Assembly (NCBI GenBank): GCA_905182985.1 | Contig: CAJJDN010000056.1 | Span: forward strand, 97,134-161,133 | Source of the DNA: Paramecium sonneborni | Lineage: Eukaryota; Ciliophora; Oligohymenophorea; Peniculida; Parameciidae | Direction: 5' to 3' | Length of the DNA stretch: 64,000 bases | In this document: positions 12,176 to 24,713 of the stretch, piece by piece | Numbering within the stretch: the first letter of the stretch is position 1 | Layout: each line of letters begins with the position of its first letter | Made by a program: the position numbers and the translations under genes | Notes under the pieces: model-generated | Seen by the model: only the letters and a program-made list of their open reading frames with translations | Told to the model about the DNA's origin: nothing | Database searches by the model: none

Positions 12176-15100
12176 ATGTAAGGACTATAGGGGAATAAAA
12201 ATTGGTCTGCTGAAGAATAGGAATCCTTTTAATTAATTATAAATTCATTTGATCTTAATTAAGATTAAACATAAATATTATAGTAGTAAATACAAAACTT
12301 TAAAAATGCAGAAAAAATTATTGATTATCTGCTTGATTGTGATTCAAATTGGAACAAATTTTAAGAGAAAATTCAAAAGGAGATTTAAAATCAAATAAGA
12401 AGTTAATAGATAGAACCCTAATGGAATGAGGAACAATTGGGATAATTAGAAAATAAATTATTGAAATAAATTAAAAGTAAGAAGGAAATTAAACAACTTG
12501 TGTAATATATTTAATCAGCTAATTTGGACAAAGAAGTTATAAATGAAGTTTTAGATTGTGAATTTGAGTCATCTGATGATTTTTTACAATTGATTACTAT
12601 ATTTGAGTAAAGTAACACAATGACTAAAATACATACTTAGAAGAGGCAATAAGAATTTGTATAGGATAGGAATGAAAGAGATATATGGTAAAATGAATAA
12701 AATATATTGAATTAAGTAAATAAGGGGAATAATAATGAAAAGGAATTAGAGAATTAGTAAATGTAAGATTTATTTACAGAATTTTACTCTTTAAACAGGA
12801 GAAGTAATTAACAAATATAAATTTTACTTTAAAATTTATACAATTCTCTTAAGAATCAATAATAAAATAACATTAATGTAACTGATTTTAAAGTATCTGC
12901 ATAATTAGAATATGAAGATTTATTACATTTATGTGTAAAAGTGAAATAATAATTTAAATATTATCCAAGACCAGTTCAGTTATTATCAGTAATTGAATTA
13001 TATAATCATAATACTAATAAAGGACGTTTAGCTTAGATTTATACAGGAGAAGGTAAAACATTAATAGTTGCAATGTTGGCAATATTAATATGTAAAAAGA
13101 AAAGAGTTAATGTGGATATTGTAACAAGTTCTCCTGTATTGGCAATTAGAGATGCTTAAGAATTGGCATAATTTTATTAATTGTTTTAAGTATCTGTATC
13201 TCATAATATAAATGGGTAATTGAATTAAAAATAGAAAATGTATCCTTGCTATAATAATTAAGTAATATATGGAGATCCGCATAGTTTTTAAGCAGATATA
13301 TTAAGACATGAATATTCAGAACTAGGAACTATGGGTAATAGACAATAAGGATATGTTATTATAGACGAAGTTGATTCTATGTTAATTGATGGTAATAGTA
13401 ATAAAACATTGTTAAGTTCACCTATACCAGGAATGCTTGATTTAACTAAAGTTCTTAGATTAATATGGGATGAAATTTGTAAAGTAGAACCAAATCTATT
13501 AACGAATAAAAAAGTATGGATTAGAGATAAAGATAACAATTTAACTGTTGATTTAGAGGAATATATTCTAAGTACTCTAGATATTTAGCTAAAAGAAACT
13601 TTATTAAATTATATTCCTAAGTTTCGTTTAAATTATATCAATTTCATTAAGAAAAAATGGATTTAAAATGCTATTAATGCAAAGTTTCATCTTCATGAAA
13701 ATAAACATTATAAAGTTGATAATAATAATATAAGAATAATTGATTATTAAAATACAGGAGTAGTACATAAAGATAATATGTAGTGGGAAAAAGGATTACA
13801 TTAATTTATTTAATTGAAACATAATCTACCTATAACTCCATTAAGAATCAGTACTAACTATATATCAAATGTTAGTTTTTTTAAAAGATATAATACTAAT
13901 CTTTTAGGTCTTACAGGTACATTAGGATCGTAAGTTACTTAGAAATTATTAAGCAAATAGTACAATGTAGATTTTATATTTATGCCTCCTTATAAAAAGA
14001 GACTATTAAAGGAAGAAACTGGAATAGCAACATTGAGTGAATAAGAATGGTTAGATGAGATTTTAAAAGCTGTTTAATAATAAATGAATAAAAGGAGAGC
14101 AGTTTTGATAATAAATCAAACAATAAATGATGTGAATAGAATTTAATCTCATTTAATGAGATATAATCTTAATTCTATTAAATATGTTGATGATAGTTAA
14201 AATATAAGTAAAGAGATTGGACCAAGAACAATTATAATAGCAACAAATTTAGCTGGTAGAGGGACAGATTTAAGTATTAATTAGGAATTAGAGAGAAACG
14301 GTGGTCTACATGTAATAATGTCTTTTTTACCTAGAAATATTAGAATATAATTATAAGGATTTGGAAGAAGTGGAAGATAAGGTAAATAAGGTACAGCTTA
14401 ATTGATTGTAAATTTTCAATAAAGTTTATATATTGGGACAATAAACGATATAAAAACAATTTAAGATGCAATAAATTATTATAAAATTTTAACAAATAAA
14501 TAGAATTATTAACTATTAGATGTTTTAATATATTTTAGAGATTTAAATGAAGAAGATTATTCAAACGAAATTGAGTAAGAGATGGCGAAATTATTAAATG
14601 AAGACAAATGTTTTTAAAGATTTTGTTAGATAGCAAAGAGCAAAGTCAAAATATAAGAGAATAGAGCAGGATTTTAAGCATTGGAAGAGAAATGGGGTTT
14701 ATATTTAGAAGAATTCTAAGATGTAGGATTAAATGTAAATCATATAGAATAATAATTGGATTCAGATGAAGGATAGAATCCAAGATATTTGATATTGTAA
14801 GGTTTAGAATAAGATGATATAAAACCAATAAAAAAGGCAGCTGAATTATAGATTAATGACCCTTAAGCATAATATTACAAAGGATTATATGAAATAAAAT
14901 AGAAAGATTTTTAAAGTGGAATAAAATCATTAAGATAAGCAAGATCTATGATATTAAGCAAAATGGATGATGAGAAAGGATTTGCAACAGCATCTAAATT
15001 AAATAGAGTTTAAGTTGATTAATTTTAGAATAATAATAGATCAATGCCTAATATGTAGATGTAAGAAATATAGGTTGATGTATAAAGTTAAATATTACCA

Positions 15101-17211
15101 TAATTAGATTTTACTGCATCTACAGAATTAGAGAATATATCAGTAATTTAGTTTGGAGATTCAAGAGTAGTATAATAAGATCATTTTGACTTAGAGATAG
15201 ATCATTAATTTAAAGGTAAAGACTAAAAATTAGTAACTAAATTTGATAATTTTGATTTAAAAGTAGATAATTAACTTAAAGTTTATGCTAAAGTGATAAG
15301 TAATATTGATGATATTATAAATACATTATAAAACTTTAATTAAAATGATGAAGAACTTGAATTAACATGGTAATCAGTATTAGAAAAAGATGAAAATGGA
15401 AATGTAGAATCAGAATAAACTGTTAAAGATTAAGAAGAAGTAATGTAGGATGGACCATTACCAAAACTTGGTAAAATAACAAAAGTAAAGAAGGAAAGAA
15501 AATGGTGGGAATATGGAGCAATGTTTATTATAGGATTAGGTTAATTCATTGTTGGATGTGCAATATGTGCATCTACATGTGGATTAGCATTACCAATTGG
15601 AAGAACTCTTATTTAAGAAGGATTTTCAGATATGATATATTCAGTAACAGCAGCATGGAAAGGAATAGATATTAATTGGGGAGAATGGGGAAAAAATAAA
15701 GTTATAAATGTAGCAACTTCATTAGCTTTAGCAGGACCAGCTGGAATTGAAGAAGCACTTAAACTTGGTGGTTCAGCATGGAAATCTCTAGAAAAAATTG
15801 GAATTAAATAATTTTTAAAATAAATTCCAGCTGTTACTGCAGAAGGACTTAAAAAAGCAGGTTTCTGGTTAACTGATATTGAAAAAATTTATATCTAAGG
15901 TTAATATGATACAATGTAATAAGTATCATAAGCAACCTAATCTGCTACTAATAATAATTAAATACTTAACATAGCATAACAAATCATGTAATAATAAGTA
16001 GATAAAGGAGTAATAACTTCAGAAACTGCTACAGATCTTTTTGGTATTGTTGATCAATCCTTATAAGATTCCGTAGGAAATCCTAATACATTTAAAAATA
16101 TGTTCTGTTAAATGGCATAAAACTTTATTCGATTACAAATGGCTAAATCTAAATCAGAATAAGATCCATCTCAATTTAAAGATGATTTAATATCTATTTG
16201 TTCTAGAGAAGGAAATAAAAAATATAATAATGTTTAAAAAGATATAGAATAATATAATCAATATAAAAAAGCACTTAATAATGAATTAGACTTTTTCACC
16301 AAAAACATTTTAAATTGCTATTAAACAGATTAAGAATTACAAAAAATATTATTCATTCTTGATCTTTATTATGAAAAACTATGTGATCCTCTTAAAGTAT
16401 CAAATGCTATTCAAAATTACAAAGTCTAAGAAATTATTACCTAAAACTTTAATCCTTAGAGTAAATTTGTCTAATAGAAATGTCAAAGTCTCTAATTAAC
16501 AAATCCATAATCTGTGAATTTATTTTATTAAACTGTTATTAGGCCTCCAATTTACAAATTTTGCATTGGATTAAAAGATAACAATTAATACACAGAACCC
16601 TTAGAAATATAATTTTACTTAGAGTATTAGAATTAATATGAAGCCTAATTCTAATTAATTAAATAAAATAAATAAGACTTAGATTAAAAATAAGCTTAAC
16701 TTAAATAGTAATAAGAATATATTTAATCCTTAGGCAACAATTAAACTCAAAATTAAGTCAATCAATATAATTAAGTATTTATTTTATTTTATTTTATTAT
16801 TAGTTAGTTGATGATTTTAATAACGAATGTAAACTATATGAGTAAAAAACTAAACAATTTAAACAAATACAAGAAATTAACAATTAATAATTAATCAAAG
16901 AAATTGTAGCCTACATGAAAAATAAAAAAATGATCAATAATAATGGCATAACCTTCTCTTAATCATTCTTATAAGAATTTAATAAATACTTGAATAACTA
17001 AAATTATAACCCTATCATTAAACAAATTCTCTTATAAGCTATGCAAAATAGCATCAATTAGATTTCCAATTTAAAAACTTAATCAAAATAAATATTAACA
17101 TCGAAATTATAATTGGCATTAGAAGTTGAAATGATTGAAGGAATTAAAAAATAAATATTTGAATCAAGAATGTTGGCTGCTGATAAAAATATCATTAATA
17201 AAATTGATTGA
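12176..17211 (+). CDS. SecA-type ATPase core protein with hydrophobic C-terminal domain
   Basis: One 29-nt intron (16775-16803) gives 1668 residues. ATG 12176 is the first after an in-frame TGA. Residues 1-240 are helical and Gln-rich. Residues about 270-750 carry the SecA motor motifs in order: TGEGKT Walker A (about 291), the VIYGDPHSFQADILR strand, DEVDSMLID Walker B (about 398), LTGTLG, ATNLAGRGTD motif V (about 690) and GRSGRQGKQG motif VI (about 727). These are SecA-specific forms, not those of generic DExD helicases. A Gln-rich linker follows. Residues about 1108-1210 are strongly hydrophobic with Gly-rich turns and could enter a membrane. The remaining about 450 residues are helical. 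The SecA C-terminal zinc tail and a signal or transit peptide are absent, so it is not a plastid or bacterial SecA in the usual setting. Function unknown; probably a cytosolic or membrane-associated ATPase. Confidence 0.85.
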
Positions 17212-17918
17212 TTTATTTATAGTAGTAATATATCAACATATAATTTATTTTCTTTATAAAATTCTTTGGTTGAATGATTATCATTTGTATTAATCTTTCA
17301 TAGTGAAGAAGCAATGAAATTTTTTGAAGGAATATTTACAATTTTCTTTTTTATTTCTATATCATGATATTAGTTAAAATATGGTATTACCAGCAATATT
17401 TGATCAAACACAATAAATCATTTACTAAACTCATATGATGGTCTCAAAATAATGATCCAAAAACAAATTCATGTTGGGTTAAAAGAGTTAACTGGATTAG
17501 TTTTCTATAAACATTTGTTATATTTAAAATGATTATTGTTCAATAATTTAAAAGATTGTATTTTTAATTCAAAAGTTAAATTGCAACAGCTTCTATTTTA
17601 AGAACAACCAAAATGATAAATCATGATTTTTATTTTGTAAAGCCTATTTAATTTAAGAAATTTTAATCATAAACAATCAAACAAATTTAACTATTGTTAA
17701 TGTCAAAATTCTAATTGATAGTATGAAAAATAGATTTATTAAAGAAAAGTTAGTTTGGATAAAGTGTTAATATTTGTGATAAATAATTTCTTAAAATTTT
17801 ATAATATTTTTTTCTTAAGATAAATAGTCTAAAACAACATAAAAATATTCATATTTGATAGTCTTTCATTTTAAAATTTAGGTTCATGATTTTTTAGCAA
17901 AATTAGTTTCTTTATCCG
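17212..17918. other. AT-rich intergenic region
   Basis: Nothing convincing. A stop-free frame near 17450-17710 reads coding-like but has no start, motif or splice pattern and is within chance length for this base composition. Confidence 0.45.
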
Positions 17919-18924
17919 TATTGTAATTTGGGAATATATATTGTCTTACAATAATTTTTGAATAATAAGGTGAAGAGTTACTGGATTTCCATAATCCTTA
18001 ACTTGTGAATAATATAGACTTAAATTTTGTTATAAAATTCAACTTAAATACCAGAATTTGCAAGCTTTATTCGTTAAAAAGATTCTTAATCTGGTATATT
18101 GGTGAATAAATTTAATTTATTTTTATAAAATGTAAAATTATGATAAGAATGATGAAGAACATTTATAGAGTTCTGTCAAGGAGAAAGTAGAAAAATTACA
18201 AATTGAATCCTTACAACCAAAAACTACAACAGTTTCTCTTTAGAATAATATAAGGGAAAATAGAAAAAAGTCGCATGCAAGTACTTAAGCTAAAAAAAAT
18301 GCATCAGAATCTGTTTCAGAGTCATCTTATGATGATTGCTCAGAGCTGTATTTTTCAGAATTTGATATATTTAATGACAATAAGTAGGCAAAAATTTTAT
18401 GTGAATACAAGAATAGTTATTTTAATGAAAAAATAAAAATGTTTAATGAAATAAAATCAAGGTAAGTTTGGCCAAAATAATAAATGTAGCTTAACAAAGA
18501 TGAATAATCTGTTCAACTTATAAAATCTTAGTCAATAATAAGATAATAATCATCAATATCTGAAAGTAATCACAACACAATAAGTTTAGTCAGGAGGATT
18601 AAAGAATTTAATGATTAATCAATCGAATAATCATTAAAATAAATAAATTCTCCACTAATATTTTACATACCAAGCAATAATTAATTTAATAGTAACAATA
18701 TTTAAAACAATCAAAACATGACTAGTTCTCGAGCTTTTAACAATCGATCTTTATAATAAATATAAGAAAATAGTTAGTACACAATAGATATTCCCTGTAA
18801 TGATTCTTTAGGATAATAATCTGTTAAATACACAGATAAGGAAATGCAAAATCAAATAATAGAATCTATTTTTACTAAAAATATCTTTTTTTTATTGTAA
18901 ATGATAAGGCTTTTATAGAAAGAT
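17919..18924 (+). repeat. 1006-bp direct repeat, copy 1 (probable unmerged contig overlap)
   Basis: This stretch appears to be repeated base for base at 18926-19931, separated by the single N at 18925. Homopolymers I compared (for example the T8 run near the end) are the same length in both. The second copy continues straight into the rest of an ankyrin-family gene, while the first stops at the N. The simplest reading is that two contig ends share this overlap and were joined without merging. It is therefore probably not a biological duplication. Confidence 0.9.
18130..18924 (+). pseudogene. truncated artefactual 5' copy of the ANKRD13-like gene
   Basis: This is the first 265 codons of the ANKRD13-like protein, starting at ATG 18130 and cut off at the N. 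It matches the gene starting at 19137. It should be treated as the same locus read twice, not as a second gene. Confidence 0.85.
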
Positions 18925-18925
18925 N
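18925..18925. other. assembly gap (single N)
   Basis: One undetermined base lies exactly at the junction of the 1006-bp repeats. It marks a scaffold join, not a sequenced ambiguity. Confidence 0.95.
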
Positions 18926-19931
18926 TATTGTAATTTGGGAATATATATTGTCTTACAATAATTTTTGAATAATAAGGTGAAGAGTTACTGGATTTCCATA
19001 ATCCTTAACTTGTGAATAATATAGACTTAAATTTTGTTATAAAATTCAACTTAAATACCAGAATTTGCAAGCTTTATTCGTTAAAAAGATTCTTAATCTG
19101 GTATATTGGTGAATAAATTTAATTTATTTTTATAAAATGTAAAATTATGATAAGAATGATGAAGAACATTTATAGAGTTCTGTCAAGGAGAAAGTAGAAA
19201 AATTACAAATTGAATCCTTACAACCAAAAACTACAACAGTTTCTCTTTAGAATAATATAAGGGAAAATAGAAAAAAGTCGCATGCAAGTACTTAAGCTAA
19301 AAAAAATGCATCAGAATCTGTTTCAGAGTCATCTTATGATGATTGCTCAGAGCTGTATTTTTCAGAATTTGATATATTTAATGACAATAAGTAGGCAAAA
19401 ATTTTATGTGAATACAAGAATAGTTATTTTAATGAAAAAATAAAAATGTTTAATGAAATAAAATCAAGGTAAGTTTGGCCAAAATAATAAATGTAGCTTA
19501 ACAAAGATGAATAATCTGTTCAACTTATAAAATCTTAGTCAATAATAAGATAATAATCATCAATATCTGAAAGTAATCACAACACAATAAGTTTAGTCAG
19601 GAGGATTAAAGAATTTAATGATTAATCAATCGAATAATCATTAAAATAAATAAATTCTCCACTAATATTTTACATACCAAGCAATAATTAATTTAATAGT
19701 AACAATATTTAAAACAATCAAAACATGACTAGTTCTCGAGCTTTTAACAATCGATCTTTATAATAAATATAAGAAAATAGTTAGTACACAATAGATATTC
19801 CCTGTAATGATTCTTTAGGATAATAATCTGTTAAATACACAGATAAGGAAATGCAAAATCAAATAATAGAATCTATTTTTACTAAAAATATCTTTTTTTT
19901 ATTGTAAATGATAAGGCTTTTATAGAAAGAT
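18926..19931 (+). repeat. 1006-bp direct repeat, copy 2
   Basis: Counterpart of 17919-18924 at an offset of 1007 bases. This copy carries the upstream region and first 265 codons of the complete ANKRD13-like gene. Confidence 0.9.
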
Positions 19932-21271
19932 TATAGAACAGAAATTTTAAACTATAAAGATGTAAATGGAAATACTCCTATTTTATTAGCTACAAAATTA
20001 TCTCATAAATAAAATTAATTTGATATCATTAAATTACTTTTATCAAGTGGTTGTGATCCATCTATAAAAGACTTAAATGGTTGGAGTCCAATTGAAGAAT
20101 CTGTTGCTTAAATGGATGTACTAACAACATCATTATTATTTGATTATTTAGTACAAAAAAAAATGTTTGAAATTTAATAAGAAAGAACTCATATTGATTA
20201 AGAACTTTCAAGAATCAATGACTTTTATCTTGAAATGAAATGGGAATTTAAATCTAATTTGATACCATTTCTTTCTAAAATTACACCAAATGATACTTTT
20301 AAAATATATAAAAGAGGTAAAATATGGATTTATTTAAGGTTCTTCTTTAAGACTTGATTCAACTTTCGCAGGAATCAAGAATTATAAAACTAAAAGAAGA
20401 GATATGAGTGTTCTGTATAATCCAATGAATGGAATATATTAAAGGAAGGAAAATTGTTCTAATTGTAGATTTGTTGTAATATTAAACAGAGCAAAATGTA
20501 TTTATTATTATCCAATTGTAATTAATTAAATTAACTTAGTAAGAAATAGATATAGAGGAAAAAGAATAAATTATTTTAGATCTATTACATTGCGACAGCG
20601 TAAATGGCAAAATGAAAGTAACATAATGTGATTTGGTAAAAAGGAAAAATATATTCGGAAATTTTGTTACATAAAAAATACACAATCATGTTTGCCAAAA
20701 ATACGAATTTCGTATTCATGCAAATAAATAATTTCGTAAAAAAAATAGATCTCATTATTAAATGAATTTCGAATAATACATAAATTAAAACTTTGATTAA
20801 GATTGTAAATAAGATAATATAAAATTTGAATCTTGGGCTTAAGAAATCATTTAAAATGAAGGAACCTCGAAAAGTATAATAATAAATTATATAAAAATAG
20901 AATAAGAGAAATCTTGTTAATTATATATATGTTAAGAATTTCCGTTAGATTTTAAATAGTTTTTGCCTATTATAAAAATGCTAGCTCGAGGAAATGAAAT
21001 GCTATAATCTTTAGAAGAAATTTTATGTAGTGAAACAGTATCTTAAGTATTAAACAATAATGGATTTCCAGTAAGGGTTGAGATTCCAATAAATTTTACA
21101 GTTGATGCTGTAGTAACTTTTTAGGGTTATAGATAAATTGATTTTGAAGATAAGGAAACAGCAGAACTCTTTTAAATACCTAATAATTTTAATTTTATGT
21201 AAAGAAGAGATGCTACAAAAGTAATGAAAAGATCAAAAAAAAGATTGGTTTTAGCTAATTTATTTTTATGA
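19137..21271 (+). CDS. ankyrin / GPCR-chaperone (ANKRD13-like) protein
   Basis: Introns at 20317-20338 and 20518-20539 (22 nt each) give 696 residues in one frame. Residues 1-265 are polar, Ser/Asn/Gln-rich and probably disordered. Ankyrin units follow (DVNGNTPILLATKL, then LLLSSGCDPSIKDLNGWSPIEESV). After them comes the GPCR-chaperone domain of the ANKRD13 family: the MKWEFKSNLIPFLSKITP stretch, DTFKIYKRG, then SSLRLDSTFAG, and near the end the conserved FPVRVEIPINF and a V-x-V-T-F strand. Animal ANKRD13 proteins bind ubiquitinated membrane cargo on endosomes, and ANKRD13C acts in receptor folding in the ER. I see no C-terminal ubiquitin-interacting motifs, so this protein may be closer to the C type. 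The 5' half is also present as an assembly duplicate upstream. Confidence 0.85.
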
Positions 21272-21347
21272 CGCTATATTGAATTCTCTATTAAAATTAC
21301 ATAATTATTTAAGCATATTTCTATATAAAATATATAAAAATTAATTA

Positions 21348-22720
21348 ATGAAAATTATATTAGGGCTCTTAATTGCATCATTAGTGTTAGTGAAATGCAC
21401 AGATTAAACAAGTAAAAATTGAAACAAGAAAATAGGTTTTTTCGCTGAGTTATTGGGAGAAAATCTTCCTTATTACACGGAAACTGATTATGTTAATTTT
21501 CCTGATCTTGGATCTATATATTATCATTTGATATTGAAGGAAGGAACAAAAAGTCTTGATGACATAAAAAAAGGTGATGTGTTAGCAATATGGTTAAATG
21601 GAGGTCCTGGATCATCAAGTTAACTTGGTAACTATATGGAAATTGGTCCATGGGTTATAAAAAAAAACCCAGATACAGAGGCAAAAGAAAAACCTTATAT
21701 AGTTACAAAGAGAGTAAGATATATAAAAAATATTAAAAGGAATATGCTTGGAATAAGGTGATGCATTTACTTTTTATAGATTAACCATTTGGGGCTGGAA
21801 TGAGTAAGGCTGAAAAAGAAAATATTGTAACAAATAGTGATTAAGCAGCTAAATATTTTGTAGATACAATTAAGTACATCTATTCAAGACTAAATGGTTT
21901 AGATAAAGTGAATACTTATATATTTGGAGAGAGTTATGCTGGACATTACATACCAGCATTTGCTACAAAATTAATTCAAGAAGATATAAAGACTTTGGAG
22001 AAAATTAATTTTAAGGGAATAGCTATAATTGATGGAATTACTGATACTCAAAATCAATTAAATTATTATCATAGTTACTTGTTTAATATAGGTGCTATTT
22101 CTTAAGTCGATTTAGAAAAACTATAGAAGATTGGTGTTACTGGTTAATAATATATTATGAATGGAGATTATGTAAAAGGAGCAGAATAATTAGATTTAAT
22201 GACAGAAGATAAATTGATTTAGTAAATTGGAGATATAAATGTTTATAATATTCGAAAATATAAAGGATTAGATGAATATGATTATTCCTGGGTTGATTTT
22301 TTAAATACCTATATTACACAGTTTTCATCTGAAATTACTAAATTTGAAAAATCAAATTAGAATATTTACAAAGCCTTCTAATAAGATATTGGTGAAAGTA
22401 GACGATAAGATATTTAATTATTGTTGAAAAATAACTATAAGGTGTTATTGTTGAACGGATAACTAGATTATATTATTAATACACCAGGAGCATGGAATTG
22501 GATTTATTAACTCAAATGGGATTATCATTATTAATGGAAAAACACAGAAAAATAATTTATTACTTTTCCAGTAGAAGGATAAGCAACAAAATTTGAAACT
22601 CATGGATATGTCAAAACATACGAGAACTTTTCATATGCCACTATTTATAAGGCTGGTCATATGATACCAACAGATAACCCTAAAGCAGTTTATTCTGTTA
22701 TTGAGAAATTTATAAAGTGA
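21348..22720 (+). CDS. serine carboxypeptidase (family S10)
   Basis: Introns at 21412-21435 (24 nt) and 21714-21739 (26 nt) give 440 residues. The first 17 residues are a signal peptide (MKIILGLLIASLVLVKC). Family landmarks are present in order: WLNGGPGSSS (oxyanion hole region), FGESYAGHYIP with the catalytic Ser near residue 178, LLNGQLDYIINTPG with the catalytic Asp near 356, and KAGHMIPTDNP with the catalytic His near 420. The usual family length is 420-480. It should remove C-terminal residues from peptides at acidic pH in lysosomes, phagosomes or the medium, and ciliates secrete several such enzymes. Its stop codon lies only 4 bp from the stop of the convergent cyclic-nucleotide-binding-like gene. 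Confidence 0.95.
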
Positions 22721-22724
22721 TTCA

Positions 22725-24645
22725 TCATTTCCCTGAAATCGATCTTATTGTTTTAAAATATTTTGTGCTATTTGGTGTTAAATGTGTCATGTTTGTTACT
22801 TAATGTACTGTATATTAATTTGTTCTTGTTTCTATTTCTGTTAAATTTATTGTTGTGGTAATATTATTATTATTACTCTTCTCACCTGATTATTTTCTAC
22901 CTCTTATTTTTATAAAACTTGGTCTTAAAATTGAAGTTCTCTATTTTTATTTCATAAAATCTACTGAATTTTCTGTTTCTACAGTCTAACCAATTGATGA
23001 TTAAGATGAAGTTACAAATATAGATTTTCGTTTCCTATCCTTCTTTTCATGTAGCATCTTTTTATTTTAATATTTCTTTAATATTTGTGATATTATAACT
23101 TTATTCTTTACATGCTTTTATGGTGATTGACTATTTTTTTAAGTTTATTATTATCTATCTATTCGTTCTCTGATGTAAGATAAATTATTATTATTTATTA
23201 TAAATCTTAATTCGCTTTTCTCTTATGGTTCAACTAACTTTCTATTTTAATCAAAAACTATATGTTATTAGAGAATTTCATTCTAAGTTCCTTTGATTTA
23301 TTTTTGAGATCTCACACACAATGAATTAGATTTATTATCTTTATTAGTTTAGAAAATCTCTTTAAGTTTTTATTCCTTATTAATATTGTTTGAATTTAAT
23401 GTATTCAAAAATTAATCATAAATCTTAAAATTATGAAGAATCAACTATTTTCTTTTATTTATATAGTCTTTATTAATATTAGCTCTTTCTTTTAAGCAAT
23501 CTATAATATCTTAATGATTTCCTTAAATAGCCTTAAAATCACTTGCTTCCATATAATATGCATTTGTAATATCAAGAGTTTCACAATAATACTATCTTTT
23601 TTGAGAATCCTCCAAAAGTTCCTCTTAACCAACAATATTACCTTCAGCTAATTAACTAAGCTATTTATAAATTGATTAATCATACAACTATTTTAGCTTT
23701 ATATTATTATTTGCCTATAAATAATCCTTATTGTATGTCATCTTAAAATTTCTATTTACCTGTCAAAGTACCAATATCCATATATTTATAGAGTTCTACA
23801 CTGCCTGAAACAATAATAAGAAAAAACTAGGGTTCATCTCCAATTGACCATAAAACAGTTTTACTCTAAAATACAATAGGTCTTAAATATTGAATAAATT
23901 TAGAGAGATTAAATTAAAGGGCTCCTGGAAAGATCTTCATAAAATATTCAATAGTATTTCTGGCTTGTTAAATTGATTTTTAGAATATAACTTTAAAATC
24001 ATTTCTTCTCATTGATAAACAATAAACCTTTTCTGATGAAACAATAATAGTGGCAGATCTTGGTTTATCTGATGTTAATGCCACATCACCAAAACATTAT
24101 CCTGAATAGTATTAAAATATCTAATTTTATATTAATTATACCTTTTAATAAAGTAACACACCATCCTTATAATATCTAGAATCTTAAATTTTAAGTAAGT
24201 TATCAATATTTGTAGTTAACTATCTTTTTTAACCTTTAATAACTAATTCTCCTTCATCTTATAATTTAATTAGTTCTATTTCTTTATTTATTTCTTCCTA
24301 TGGTTTTGGTCCAAAGACACAAACTTCTCCCTTTAAAATGATAAACATTTTATCACCATATTCTCCATAATGAAATATTGGTGAACCATAATCGTATTAT
24401 TCAAATTTGAAATATTTAATTGCATTTCCAACAAAATCAGATAGTTTCATACCTTCAGGACAATTTTTTTTAAAGAATTCAATTGTTTGAAGAGAATCGA
24501 GAATAGTAGCAATTAGATTATGATCATCAATTTTACCATATTGTTGATATAATTTTAATGCTGGGTAAAGTTATTCTTCATTCTCTTTTTTAATTTTTGC
24601 ATGTCTTGCTGCTTAATCAAAAAGTAATGATGTTTTATTTTACAT
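22725..24645 (-). CDS. protein with two cyclic-nucleotide-binding-like domains
   Basis: Introns (plus coordinates) 24121-24141 (21 nt) and 23661-23685 (25 nt) give 624 residues. Domain 1 (residues about 75-230) has the HYGEYGDKMFIILKGEV beta-roll and, after a charged insertion, FGDVALTSDKPRSATII, the phosphate-binding cassette. The usual Glu of FGE is Asp. Domain 2 (about 265-400) starts VLWSIGDEPQFFLIIVSG and has a degenerate cassette (VGQEELLEDSQKRQ) that lacks the Arg pattern, so it may not bind nucleotide. The C-terminal about 220 residues are basic and polar. It is a clear paralogue of the plus-strand gene at 30972-32753. The role is probably in cyclic-nucleotide signalling or as a non-binding scaffold. 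No catalytic domain is attached. Confidence 0.85.
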
Positions 24646-24713
24646 AATATTTTTTTTGTATTAATATCAGATTTAATATTGAACAAAAAAAGTAATGTAA
24701 AAAAAATGAGAAT

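Noticed and set aside
12176..17211. Reading the SecA-like gene as a bacterial contaminant
   Set aside because: It uses TAA and TAG as Gln throughout and contains a 29-nt GTA...TAG intron, so it is a genuine ciliate gene.
17450..17715. Stop-free stretch reading CWVKRVNW and further coding-like residues
   Set aside because: With only TGA as stop and this base composition, open runs of this length are expected by chance; no start, motif or splice pattern supports it.
18130..19136. A tandem duplicate of the ANKRD13-like 5' half as a real paralogue
   Set aside because: The two copies appear identical, extend well outside the gene and abut a single N; an unmerged contig overlap explains everything.
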